From NCBI GenBank assembly GCA_951802425.1, contig OX637794.1:2356001-2420000 (forward strand): 64,000 nt of DNA. The letters are read 5' to 3'. The notes below the pieces were generated by a model, which saw only the letters and a list, made by a program, of their open reading frames with translations, was not told the origin of the DNA and searched no databases. This document shows positions 35,921 through 47,732 of the stretch, one piece after another. Made by a program: the position numbers and the translations under genes. Numbering within the stretch: position 1 is the stretch's first letter; the number at the start of each line of letters is the position of its first letter. This DNA comes from Clavaria fumosa (lineage: Eukaryota; Basidiomycota; Agaricomycetes; Agaricales; Clavariaceae).

Positions 35921-38011
35921 ATGTCATTGTCGACTATGGACCACGAGGAACCCCTCCTGAGACTCTCAGACGTCGTACACGACGACCCAATGGAGTGCGA
36001 CGACGGCACTGACTTGAACTCCCTCGACCAAGTGCGCCCACACGATCCGTCATTCCCTCACTCCGCCGGCATGTCATCCCTGCACGAGGCGTTCTCCGAC
36101 CCCAGTCCACATTCGCACGCCCTGTCAACCAGCGAGACATTCACCGTCGAGATGCTCGAACGTGAGATCGCGACGCTGCTCAATCAAAACGCCTCGGCTG
36201 CGTCTGCCGCCCTTTTGAGCGCCGCGGCGCAACAGCGACAAGCCAATTTTGAGCAGCAAGAACGCCGCATCCAAGGTGACCTTACTCTGTCCCCAAACAG
36301 CAGCGCGACTTCGGAGGCCCTCGCTGGACTGAGCATCAATCTTGCCGGTCTGGCGGCTGTCCTGCAGCAGGCGCACGCCGCTGAAGCTGAACGGATGACC
36401 GAGAGTTTGACCGCCAAAGATTCGTTGTTTGCACGATACGACAGCACCACAGCCACGCAAAAGGAGCAGAGGACGACACGAACAGCACCTGCTTTCCATT
36501 CCCTCACCGACGGGGACAATGCAGAGACCGGGACCGCATCGCCGAAGCAGATAAAATCGCAAGAACAACCTGCCGATAGTCCGAATTATCTATACGATGA
36601 CCAGAGGCGTGATGACACCCAAGTAAAGGACAACAATAGGTGCCCAACGCCTTCCAGAACCCAATCCGATGCTGCCCAAAACCATATTCCACCTCACGAC
36701 GCCGACACGTTCCCGGATATTAACGAAATCTTCACTCATATTGGTTCATTTGGCCACGATCCGGAACAAGAACTCGAACGCACGGATCAAGCAACTCGCG
36801 ACCCTTCGCCCGTCGTGTCACGTGTGCAGCCAGAAGATCATGTATCACCGAGCTCACCTACACCTACGCCTATCACCGTTCCCGACTCCCCAAGTCAAAC
36901 AAGCACTTCGCAACCTGTTGCGTCGACTTCTACCGTTGTTGGCACTCAAGCTGCCGCAGAGAGACTGCGCAAGAAGAATATGGCTCTCAATGCGCATGTA
37001 TGCGACCATGATCAATGCCAGAAGTCATTCTCGCGTAAGAGTGACCTTGCCCGTCACGTTCGAATACATACTGGGGAGCGACCGTTCATCTGCTCACACG
37101 GTGGATGTGGGAAGACGTTCATACAGGTAATCGATTTTGTTCTATTTGTTTTCCCTCCCTTGCGCTTATGCTTTGTCCATAGCGTTCAGCCTTACACGTG
37201 CATGCTCGAGTACATACCGGGGAGAAGCCCCATAGTTGTGAATATCCGGGGTGTGGGAAAACGTTTGGTGATTCGAGCAGTCTCGCGCGACATCGGAGGA
37301 CCCATACAGGCAAACGTCCATACAAATGCGAAGATCCTACCTGTGCGAAAACCTTTACGAGAAGGACGACGCTGACGCAACACATGCGGACCCACGATTC
37401 GACATGGGAATCTGATCCGAACGTGTGGGTGATCATCGCCTTTTTGATCCGAGTCCATGCGACTGACTCACGTATCATCTGCCTCCCACAGTAAATATAA
37501 TTTTAAAGCCAAGAAGCGCAAGGTCGAAGGGGACGAAAACGACGAGGATGTAGAGCTAGAGGAGTCAGTCCGCACCATAACGGCACTATTCAATTCAGCG
37601 GGGGGTGGGATCGTCCCGGTATCTTCGACCGAGTTCGGACCGCCAGGCCAGCCGTTAGAAGCACGCATGGCGAACATCAGCGCGGAGATCGCGGTGGCGA
37701 TTGCACAGGCTCAGGCGTGTGCGTTCGAGGATGACGAAGACGACGAGTTGGGATCTGGGCACGAGGTGCCTCTGCTTGAGACGATCAGGCCTAACATGAG
37801 CGGGATCCGGGGGAGCGACAGTGGTGGCGATGGTGGCGATGGTGGAGGTGGTGATCAGGCGAGCTTGAAGGAGACCGCGCGGCTGGTGGAAGAGGAGTTG
37901 GAAGATGAAGATAGCGACGCCTTCCCTGTTCCGTTGCGAACTCGGAAGACGACGACAAAGATGGCTGGGATCGGCATTGGCATTGGCATTGGGACTAAAA
38001 GGAAACGATAA
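35921..38011 (+). CDS. C2H2 zinc-finger transcription factor with four fingers
   Basis: Exons: 35921-37126, 37183-37424, 37492-38011; 655 residues. The first 350 residues are acidic and Ser/Thr/Gln-rich, a plausible regulatory region. Four consecutive TFIIIA-type fingers follow: [57 protein letters not shown] and [19 protein letters not shown], joined by TGERPF/TGEKPH/TGKRPY linkers. Intron 1 splits finger 2 after the Gln of TFIQ. After the fingers comes a basic stretch KAKKRKVE (possible nuclear signal), an acidic region and a terminal [14 protein letters not shown] made by a short hexanucleotide repeat. Fungal relatives include Azf1-like regulators, but the target cannot be told. A second ATG at 35936 is possible. 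Confidence 0.88.
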
Positions 38012-38267
38012 CCCGTGTATATTGTACCGTGTATTGCACATCCGTAGCATATAAATATTTCCATCCCATAGCCTGCAACACGTGATTGGCCCCTGTCCCC
38101 GCCGAGTGTCGTTGAGCCCGTTTGCGGAACACCCCATTCCGGGTCCCCAACGGACTAATCAAAGTCAGTCAGTCTCCTCCGTATCCTCCCGCGACCGCAT
38201 ATAGCGTCGAACGAATTCGAAAGCCTCCATCTCAGCTGGTACCGTTGAGAAGAAACCACATCTGATC

Positions 38268-39695
38268 ATGTCCAGGGAAGAGCCGCCCAGTATCGATCTC
38301 ATCACCCTCACGCGGTGAGCCCGACCTACCCTGCTAACCATCACTGACGGCGAGCGTGGTCGGGTCACAGACACGTCTTGAACGATCAAATACGACTAGG
38401 CCCAGCGGCCGGCGATCTGACGCTGCTGTTGACGGGCATCCAAGTCACGTCCAAGTTCATCGCGACGAATGTGCGCAAGGCTCGGCTTATCAATCTGTGA
38501 GTGAAGGGGTCACTCCGTATTCTGAAACGAGTGCTATACTCAATGCCCCTTTTACTGGGCGATTTACCTCAACAGGGTCGGCCTTGCGGGGGAGACCAAC
38601 GTCCAAGGCGAGGAACAGAAGAAACTCGACGTGCTCTCCAACGACATCATGGTGAACGCGCTAAGGGCATCAGGCAAATGCGCGGTGCTTGTATCAGAGG
38701 AGCTCGAGGAGGCCATCATCATCGATGAGAAGCATCGTGGGAAGTACTGCGTCGTGTTTGATCCACTCGACGGTAGCAGTAATATCGACGCTGGTGTGAA
38801 TATCGGTACTATCTTTGGCATCTACAAAGTGGTGGGTAGATTTGTCTCATGTCCGGGCCGGAGAGCCTGCTCTCCCAATTATTATTATTTCGCTTAACAT
38901 CTTCAAATTCCCTTCTAGCGGCCGGATTCCAAGGGCACGTTGGAGGATGTACTGCGGCCTGGCAGCGAAATGGTCGCTGCTGGTTACACAATGTATGTCT
39001 ATCCGTCGCAATTTGTCATGCGAGTCTCTCATAGTTGTGCAGGTACGGATCCTCCGCTAACCTAGTGTTGTCTACCGGCAACGGAGTGGACGGCTACACA
39101 CTTGACGCCGCACTAGGGGAGTTCATCCTCACACACCCAGACGTGAGCTCCCTCATTTCCCAGTCCACGTCACCCACGAGAAACGGTAGCTCACTCGCCA
39201 CAGATCAAGATACCCCCGCGTGGCAAAATCTACTCGTTCAACGAGGGTAACGCGATGTATTTCCATCCGCCAGTGACGGCATACTTGAATTCGATCAAAT
39301 TCCCCGCGGGAGGCAAGTCACCATACAGCGCGCGGTACATCGGGTCCATGGTTGCGGACGTGCACCGCACGCTGCTTTATGGAGGCATCTTCGGATACCC
39401 CGACGACAAGAAGAACAAGAAGGGAAAGCTGCGGCTCTTGTACGAGGCGTTCCCCATGGCGTTCTTGACTGAGCAGGTGGGCGTCTCTGTTTCCCAGCTC
39501 GATTGAGTTCATAATGTGAACGACTCATTGCTTCCGTCTTTCCGTTCCAAAAAGGCTGGCGGCGTCGCCACTACCGGGAAGCAGCGGATCCTCGACATAG
39601 TACCCACGAGCATCCACGAACGATGCTCCGTGTTCCTTGGAAGCAAGGATGACGTAGCAGATCTGCAGAAATTTTATCAGGCCCAGAGTGCATGA
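38268..39695 (+). CDS. FBP1: Fructose-1,6-bisphosphatase
   Basis: Gluconeogenic enzyme that hydrolyses fructose 1,6-bisphosphate in the cytosol. Exons: 38268-38314, 38371-38496, 38576-38831, 38919-38992, 39043-39142, 39204-39476, 39555-39695; 338 residues, close to the usual length. Motifs: [26 protein letters not shown]-type [12 protein letters not shown], metal-binding [57 protein letters not shown] and [20 protein letters not shown]. The N-terminus [19 protein letters not shown] is short. No residue change at the active site was noticed. Confidence 0.96.
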
Positions 39696-39957
39696 ACAGC
39701 AACAGTTTTGTTATTTAAGGAGCAGGGTTTTATCATCTCGGATGGTGTATCCACAGATTATTCTTGCTTCAGTATTCACACACCTTTATACAGAAGATCC
39801 CTTTTTCCACGGGACTGCATTGTAAAGGCTCCAGTGGGGTCATTATGACCCTAGACTTGCAGTTGTGATTTGATAGATAACCATGCAGACCATGGGAGCC
39901 AAAAAGGAAACCACGCTTGCAATACACAATGCTGTATGTACTTCATCTACCAATTCT

Positions 39958-41294
39958 TCAGTAGTAACTCCTATCGCCCCATATGTTGACGACCTCAGCC
40001 TCGTGTGTCATGACGGCAGCATCGACGCGGATGGGATTGAGGCGTGGGTTGACAAACTAGATGCCGTAAGTGGAGGAGAAAATAAAGAAATAAACAGCCT
40101 ACCTTTTCGTTGTACTCGTGCATGACCTCTGCCGCGACGATCTCCTTGTCCTTGAGCAGACCAGTGTATGAGACTACCATGACATGTGACTGGCGCATCG
40201 CAAAACAAAAAATCATCGTCAATGCAATGCACCAACAAGGATAAAGAAGAGGGTTGAACCTGGGCGCTGACCAAGCACATAACGATAAGCAGGCCGATCC
40301 AGTTCGACGGCCCTGTGCACATCCACAGGATGGCATGCGCAGGGGAATACAAGCAGAAGAGGCTCAGCTCGAGTTCGCCGGGGATCCAGAGCTCGAGGCG
40401 CTGCACGCGCCGCGCCGGGGGCTGCTCGCTCTCGTCCGCGTCCACGCGGGGCGGACTCAGGGCGAATAGCCAGCGTCCGCACTGGGAGACGTAGCGCCAG
40501 AGGCGGGCGGACAGTGAGATGGGCGTGGGCGGCTCGGTCGGGTTCACGAACACGAACGAGACGTTCGGGGAGGAAACCCGCTCGGTGCGGTGGTTCAGGG
40601 TGTAGACACGGGTGCGGGAGAGGAGGTAGAGGACATTCAAAGCGGAGAGGACCACGAGCAGAAGTGTCACCGGGACGGTCTGCACGCATTGTGAAGTGAA
40701 TATGACTATGATTAGGTAATGAGATTAGGTCGCACCCAGTCGAACCAAGGTGTTCCATCGTGTTCTCGGTACATGTCTTCCCAACCGAGATCGGAATCTG
40801 AGACCTTGCGGGATTGGCTGACGCGGATAAAGAGATGGAGTAGATGCATGCTGCCGCCCAAGATAAACGCAGAGGTTCTCGGATATGGGAGGGGCAAATT
40901 TTGAGGGAAGTCCAAGAGAAGCTGGCTAGGTATATCTGTGAACCTACATAGTTTGGTCAATTTGTTGCTAAGTAATTATTCAAACGGTCTACCTCTCGAC
41001 CCAACTTGTCTGCTTGATGACCTTCTTTTTCGCAGGGGTTCCTGGGGTAACACTCTTGCGTGGCCTGGTTCTCAGAGGGGACGGATAGGGCGGGGGCTTC
41101 ATGGAACGCGCGGCATCCCAATCGAAAGGCACCGAGGAGGAGATTGAGGGCGTGGATGCAGGAGAACGCATGGTGGGGATGACAGAGGTTCTGGGTCGCC
41201 TGACCTTGGGCGTTATCGGCATTGAGTAAACGTCTGATGGGCTTCCTGACGGAGAGGCCGTGCTGAAGACATGGTTTGTACGCCTTGAGGCCAT
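39958..41294 (-). CDS. NUR1/Mug154-type nuclear rim membrane protein
   Basis: Exons: 40993-41294, 40736-40943, 40260-40679, 40103-40189, 39958-40056; 371 residues. The N-terminus is Ser/Pro/Arg-rich and basic. It is followed by LPLPYPRTSAFILGG, a pair of membrane segments around GTPWFDWTVPVTLLLVVLSALNVLYLLSRTRVY, the motif VSSPNVSFVFVN, and further hydrophobic segments (LSLFCLYSPAHAILWM, WIGLLIVMCLVSAQ). The end FVNPRLNPIRVDAAV resembles the conserved tail of fungal Nur1/Mug154 proteins (DUF2418), which tether rDNA and telomeres to the nuclear envelope. Assignment rests on remembered motif similarity. It is convergent with FBP1. Confidence 0.7.
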
Positions 41295-41800
41295 CGCAGA
41301 CGACGACGACGAGGACCATGGCTTGGACAACAGGCAAGCACGTGCCGATAATTTCCTTTTTTAGACTGCTTGTCCTCAACGAAAATGCCGTTCCACGACG
41401 ACAACGTCAGTCTGCGCTGTTTTTTTTTTTAACGTTATAGAATGCAGAGAAAGAAGTTGTTGTAATTTTTTTATCTCCAAAGATTTCACTTTGCACGGTT
41501 GCGCGGTTAAATTGAGAATAATCATAAATCTGCACCACGTGTTGTTTGGTCGATGTTCGATTTGGTACAAACAAAGGCGATCTCAGCATTTTCAAACCAA
41601 CCTTCTCCTCCTCCCTTCATTTAGCCACCGCAGCTGCAGGCAACGAGGAGCACGCGGTTTGCAACGACGTTCACGAACGATAAACGACCTTATTTACGTC
41701 GCACGCTGCTACGTTGACGGTCCCTCCCTCGTCCAACACGTCTATCCTTCGCCCCTCAACCTCAACATCCTTGTCGCCGTCGCATTCGATAAGCGTCAGG

Positions 41801-43132
41801 ATGGCTAATCCATCATCATCTCACCATGAACGCGACGACCGTCACCGCAGAGAGAGAAGAGAGCACCACCACCGCACCATCTCCTCCACTACCCTCCTCC
41901 TTGTCCTTTCGCTCATCCTCGCAGTCTTGGCCGTCATGCTCTCTTTGCCCTCCAACAGCGCGTCTCCCGCTGCCGGCGACCCGACTCCCAGTGGCGTGTG
42001 GGGCATCCTGACCCCCAAACGTTCCCAAGTACTCGTGGCTCGTGAGAGCTCCGTTGCCATGCGTGAGGCCGACGTCGCCCGCCGTGAAGCAGAGCTTCTC
42101 GCTGGTGCCCCCGGCGGTGTCATCCCCTCGACAACGCCTATCGTATGCCCCGTTTGTGAACCTTCTGCAGTCCAAACAGTCATCAAAGAGGTTGTGAAGG
42201 AGCAGGAGCTCACTGTTCCTGGTTGGTGGAAGGAGGCAACTCCTCGTCTCGAGGATCTCCTTGACAGGGAGCTCAAAATCGCTGAAAGAGAACGAGAGAT
42301 TGGTAAGAGAGAGGAGAGCGTCAATCGCAGAGAGCACGACGCGTCTAGACGCGAAAGCTGGATCATGGAGCAATTAGTGTAGGAACCCTTTTCTACTGCT
42401 CAATTCATATATCTGATTCCCGACATCCACAGTGCTCTGGGTAATGACAACCCGCAGACGGTAGAAGAAGAGTATATTTACGAACCTGCGGGCGCCAAAC
42501 GGAAACCCAAGGTATCGCCAACTATCCCGCGCCGCTCCGAGCTCTGAGACGAAGGAGGGTCCCCGACCTTTTCTCTCTCATGTACTCTGTCCGTATCATT
42601 CATGAACCCAACCCCGAACACCCCCTTCCCTCCTTCGTCCGAGCTGGGGGACAACGGTTCCAATCTCATTGTTCCCCCATCTTCTCTCTACGCATTAGAC
42701 TGGAGAGCACGATCGGACAGACGTTGTCACGTGTTTGCGGAATCAATTCCCTTTTTTTCCCATTTTCATCCTTCGTCTCTCGTGAGGGCGGGCCCAAACT
42801 TCAGTCTATTTGCGCATCTTCTCGTGTGTCTGTTAGAACGTCCGCTGATGCCACGTTGTTGTGCACAGGGACTTCCGCTCATTGAATACCAGTACGAACC
42901 TGAAGCTGTAACCAAAATCTTCACCCAGACCCAGATCCAGATTCAGACCGTCACCGTCCCTGCCCCTGCCAACACCCGCCTCGCTGCTTCTCCCGCTCCC
43001 GAATCGGCATCTAAACCTTCCCAGGCCGATATTCCGAAGACGACCCAGCTGGAAGTCATTGTCGAGCCAACCCCTACTTCTATCCCTGTGATTCGGCGCA
43101 GACCGCCTACGAGATGGTTCGGAGGCTGGTGA
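41801..43132 (+). CDS. Unknown type II membrane coiled-coil protein
   Basis: Not recognised. Exons: 41801-42378, 42433-42511, 42869-43132; 306 residues. A His/Arg/Asp-rich N-terminus precedes one membrane span (residues about 26-48, STTLLLVLSLILAVLAVML). A charged helical region follows with repeats of the type RESSVAMREADVARREAELL and DRELKIAEREREIGKREES, which should form a coiled coil. The C-terminal part is Pro/Thr-rich with a QTQIQIQTV stretch and ends RWFGGW. The second intron (357 nt) is far longer than its neighbours; retention would give an alternative end VSPTIPRRSEL. Topology suggests a short cytosolic tail and a lumenal coiled coil, but this is inference. Confidence 0.75.
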
Positions 43133-43883
43133 TGGCGCTCGCCGGCTTTTAACGTTTTCCTTTTTGACCCCTGCTATTGGTTTATTTCTCTTGTGCTCTA
43201 TTACCACCCCGTTTGCGCTTTACCGCTTTCTTGCACGCGCGTCGCTTGTTGCTTTCACAGAATGGTTCTTTTTACTTTCCTTTCGACGCGCGTTGCCTTT
43301 TAAACCTTCTAGCAATACTTACTGATGGAGGGACATACTTGTGAGGGTTGACTTTTGATCATCGCGTACCGTAGTGTAGATTGTCTGCCCCCAATACATA
43401 TGCTAAACGATCATGACTGTCATCGCACTTGTTCTACTCGATGTGTTCGCAAGGGACAAAACTCGGTGATTGCTTGGTCAACTCTGGGGTCGTTCAGCTA
43501 TCTTAAAGTTGCAAAGATAGCGCATACTTCCACTACAGAGAGATGGAAATCAAGCGTCGCAGCCCGCGGCAGATTAGGACAATGGACCGCTCATCCAGAA
43601 AAACACATTTGCGCAGACACTTCCCGCGTTGCCGATGATGATAAGTATGTGGTGGAGACGTGTTTTTGAGAGCCAGGGCGCGCTGCTTACAGTAAATGGC
43701 GTCAAGCACGTTCGAGGGTGTGCTAGCGTTGGTAATCGCCGAGTTGTCGTCTAGGCTGGCTCAACGGGCACCGCCACTGTAGTCTTTCTCACCCGCATTT
43801 CACTCGCTCTCGAAATGTTACGGAGGCACTCTAGGTTATTAATTCAAGCCAATGCTAAATCTGGACATTCCGCTTCGACTCGC
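43133..43883. other. Convergent intergenic region with no gene seen
   Basis: Contains the 3' UTRs of the coiled-coil membrane gene and of the C1-THF synthase. A 104-codon open frame (43355-43669) has no family features and no splice partners. I see no RNA gene here. Confidence 0.5.
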
Positions 43884-46800
43884 TTAGAACAACCCGATAG
43901 CACGCCCTGTGACGGGATCTAACCCAACCTCCCAGAATCCTGGCAACATACTGAGGAGGAATTAAAGGACGCGCAAAGTCATGAGCTTACCCGGACGTGT
44001 CGCTAGCCCCGGCATAGTTTGCATATCACCGAGGATTGGATATAGGAACCCAGCGCCTGCTGACAGCCTGACAGCCCGAATGGGAACAGTAAATCCTAAC
44101 AGAATGCGTTAGCGTCTAAGGTCACAGCGCAGGACAAACTGTCACAGACCTGATGGTGCATTTCGCAGCTTTGGGTCGTGTGAGAAGGAGTATTGTGTCT
44201 TTGCCATACAAACTGTAAGTCAAAGCAGCGTTGAGCGTTGAACCTCGATTTAAACAGTTGTGCATGTACTTGGAAGATCATTGTACCCTTGACGGGTGTA
44301 GGTTTCAACCTGCTTGCGGGCGGTCTCGCTGAGCTCGATCCCACCCGCGCCATAAATCTCCTTGGCGATGATTGCCATCTTCTCTTCGATTGGCAGATCG
44401 ACGTCGTACAAGAACCGGAAGGCGGAGGGCCCTTCGCACGTGGAGACGACAGCTTCTGCGAGAGCCCGCGCGCCTGCACCTCCCTCTGCCCAGTGGTTGC
44501 TGACGACGGCAGCGTTGGCCCCGGCAGCGAGCGCCTCTTCGCGAATTAGACTCAGCTCTGCAGGAGTATCCGAACTAACAGCGCCGCTGAGCACATGTCT
44601 CGATCAAGGTCAATTCATCAATTTACCTGAACTTGTTGACAGCAACGACGACCTTGAGCCCAAACTTGCGCGCGTTTTGGACGTGTCGTGCCAGGTTCTT
44701 GCACCCCTCTTTCAGAATGACGAGGTTCTCCTTGGTGTAGGTCTCGTGCAGAGGTTTTCCAGGCGTGACATCGGGTCCCCCGCCGTGCATCTTGAGCGCG
44801 CGGGTCGTGGCAACCATGACGACGGCGTCGGGTATCAAGCCGCTCGCGCGGCACTTGACATTGCAGAACTTTTCCATGCCCATGTCGGCCCCGAACCCGG
44901 CCTCCGTGAGCACGTACCCGACGCGGTCTGGGGAGTCGCCCTCCTCGGTGCCGGCGAGCTTGAGCGCGATGCGGTCGGCAAGGATGGAAGAGTTCCCATG
45001 CGCGATGTTGGCGAACGGACCAGCGTGGACGAAGACGGGCGTGCCCTACGACGCATTGGCTCAGGACGACCTGTAAGGCAGAGAAACGAATGCAAACATG
45101 CCTGCAGTGTCTGCATCAAATTCGGCTTGATCGCATCCTTCATGAGGATCGCCAAAGCGCCTCCGACACCCAAGTCGTCGGCCGTGATGGGTTCGCCCTT
45201 CTTACTGGTAGCGACCACCATTGCACCCAACCTCTCTCTCATGTCCGCCAGCCCGGTCGTCAATGCCAACACGGCCATGCATTCGCTGGCAACAGCGATG
45301 TCAAAGCCAGCCTCCCGCTCATGGCCTTGTTCAGTGTGATTTCGGCCGATAGTGATCTTGCGCAAGAACCTGTCGTTAGTGTCCACAACTCGATTCCATG
45401 TGATGGTGTCTGGGTCGACATCTAGGCGTGCGAAACGGTTTATTTCCTCGGGGGTCAGATCGTCTGGATTTGTCTTGTCTATTCCAAGTTTTGCGAGTCG
45501 TTTAAGCATCAATGGCGCAAACTCGCGTTTGCCTTTGATGGTCGGCACAAGGCGACCATAAAGGGCCTGACATGTACAAAATCAGCGAGAGCATAACCAC
45601 GCATATTACCGGCTACCTTGTTAGATTGCGTAGCCTCGTGGAATATGCGGGCATCAAGAGCGGCAGCTGGTGAAAGAGTCAATATGTCTCAACGTATTCC
45701 AAGTACGTGAATGATCAGACCCAGCAAATTGTTCGCGGCAGCGATGGCGTGGATATCGCCTGTCAAATGCAGATTGAACTGAATGTTGATGAGCAAAAGC
45801 GCGACGGATATTCGATGTGGGTTTACCTCGTCCATAGGAATGACCTGGCTGTAGCCGCCACCCGCCGCCCCTCCCTTGATGCCAAATGTCGGGCCTTGAC
45901 TGGGTTGCCGCACACAGGCAAAGGCAGGGCGTCCTAGCTCAGCACCCAGCGCTTGGGCAAGACCGATGGTAGTAGTCGACTTGCCCTCGCCAAGTGGAGT
46001 CGGCGTTATGCTATATACGTCGGTTACACCGAAAATTTGAATAGATGGAGCCATGCACCTACCCGGAGATCACGATGTATTTGCCATCTTTGCGATGTGC
46101 CAGCCGTTCAAGCACGCTAAGCTCGACTTTTGCCTTGTGCCTTCCGTAAGGCTCCACCTCGTCGGGTAGCAACCCAATCTCGTACGCGAGCTGCGTGATC
46201 AGCTTCGGGGTCTGTGCCGTCGCGATGTCGATATCGGAAGGGATTTTGCTGAGGACGTTCAGCTTGAGCGGCTTGACTTTACGTTCGCGGGCTTTGTGCC
46301 ATTGGCGTTCGGCAGCGATGAATGTGTTGCGCATCAGCATCACGACGGTCATCGGGCCGACGCCTCCAGGAACGGGAGTTATGTGAGAGGCCACTTGCAC
46401 TGCGGAGTCGAAATCCACATCTCCTACAAGGCGTTGGCCTGACTTTCTTGTCGAATCTGAACAAGAGATGTGAAATCCAACGCGTGGATAGTGCGCAGAG
46501 GCAGACCTGGTACATAATTGATGCCGACATCGATGACGACTGCACCGGGTTTCAGCCAAGAACCGTGTACGAGTTGTGGCTTGCCCATGGCTGATATGAC
46601 GACATCTGCCGACTTAACCTAGAGAAGAAGGTAGAAAGGGCTGAGTTTCCTGGTTTGGTTTGCTGGGGTGAAGACCGACCGCATCTTGGACGCCCTTTGA
46701 CCGACTATGGCAAAGGGTGACGGTGGCATCACGGTGTTTTAACATTGACGCGACAGGACTTCCGACGATGTCACTTCTACCAAGTACAACAGCGTGGGCT

Positions 46801-47473
46801 CCATCGAGCGATACACCGGTGCTTTCTAACAATTTAATGACAGCAGAAGGAGTGCACGGCGCGAACAACGGATCCGAAGTGCGAGATGAGAGAAGGCCAA
46901 TGTTGTAGGCATGGAACCTGTAGGACGACAGATCAACAGGACGATCAATAAGACCGGTAGTGATTCACCCGTCCACGTCTTTTTCCGGGTTCACGGCCTC
47001 GGTAACGCGACGCTCGCCTTCGGAGCCTATGTGGGGCCCTAGCGGTAGCTGAACCAGAATGCCATTCACCCTCTCGTCATCGTTCAGCTTTCCCACAGTC
47101 GCGATGACATCGTCGACCGCAGCTTCATCAGGCAACTGAACATGGTGAATGTGGATTCCGATCTCTTCGGCCGCCTTCAACTTCATGCGAACATAGGTGG
47201 AGGAGTCCGGACGTGCACCTGCTTGCACAATGGCTAGATGTGGCTGGAAGCGAGGATATCGCGACTGCAACTCCTTAATGCGTGCCGCGACATCCTGACG
47301 TATAGACCTGACACGATTCGTTGTCTAGCCTTGATAATTCGCAGATTATAAATGAATGCTCACTTTGCAATAGCGGCGCCATCGATGATTCTCGCGTTCC
47401 CCGAAGTTGTGGCCATTTCTAGTGGTCGTAGGCGGGTGTACAGGCGGAGTAACACGCCTCGAGCACTTCTCAT
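43884..47473 (-). CDS. MIS1: Trifunctional C1-tetrahydrofolate synthase
   Basis: Methylene-THF dehydrogenase, methenyl-THF cyclohydrolase and formate-THF ligase in one chain. Fourteen exons: 47364-47473, 46969-47307, 46680-46917, 46507-46618, 46063-46456, 45827-46010, 45721-45778, 45617-45666, 45102-45566, 44627-45045, 44270-44574, 44150-44212, 43991-44095, 43884-43939; 965 residues. Dehydrogenase motifs: [59 protein letters not shown]. Ligase motifs: [84 protein letters not shown]. The end is [20 protein letters not shown]. Intron 45046-45101 is GC-AG. ATG 47473 adds a 19-residue Arg-rich leader before ATG 47416. Confidence 0.95.
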
Positions 47474-47732
47474 GGGCTCGGCAGCCGTCACACCCCGGCG
47501 CCTCACTCACGGTGGTGTGATCTATGCATGGCCTCCCAGATTGGCAATACTCTTCCGAATTCCGCTCCACAGCTAAAGCGCAGTAGTCACGTATAATAAG
47601 CGCAGCCTCCTCCTTATGACGGTTGCCAATAGCCCCTCATCTTGCGACGGCTTTCTGTCCACCAGTTCAGTTCGTGTACCCTTCTCTCGCCAGGACAGGA
47701 TATCTGAACAGCTATCTGCACAGACTGACTCG

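Noticed and set aside
36125..36568. Antisense frames opposite the C2H2 factor.
   Set aside because: Shadows of the low-complexity N-terminal coding region.
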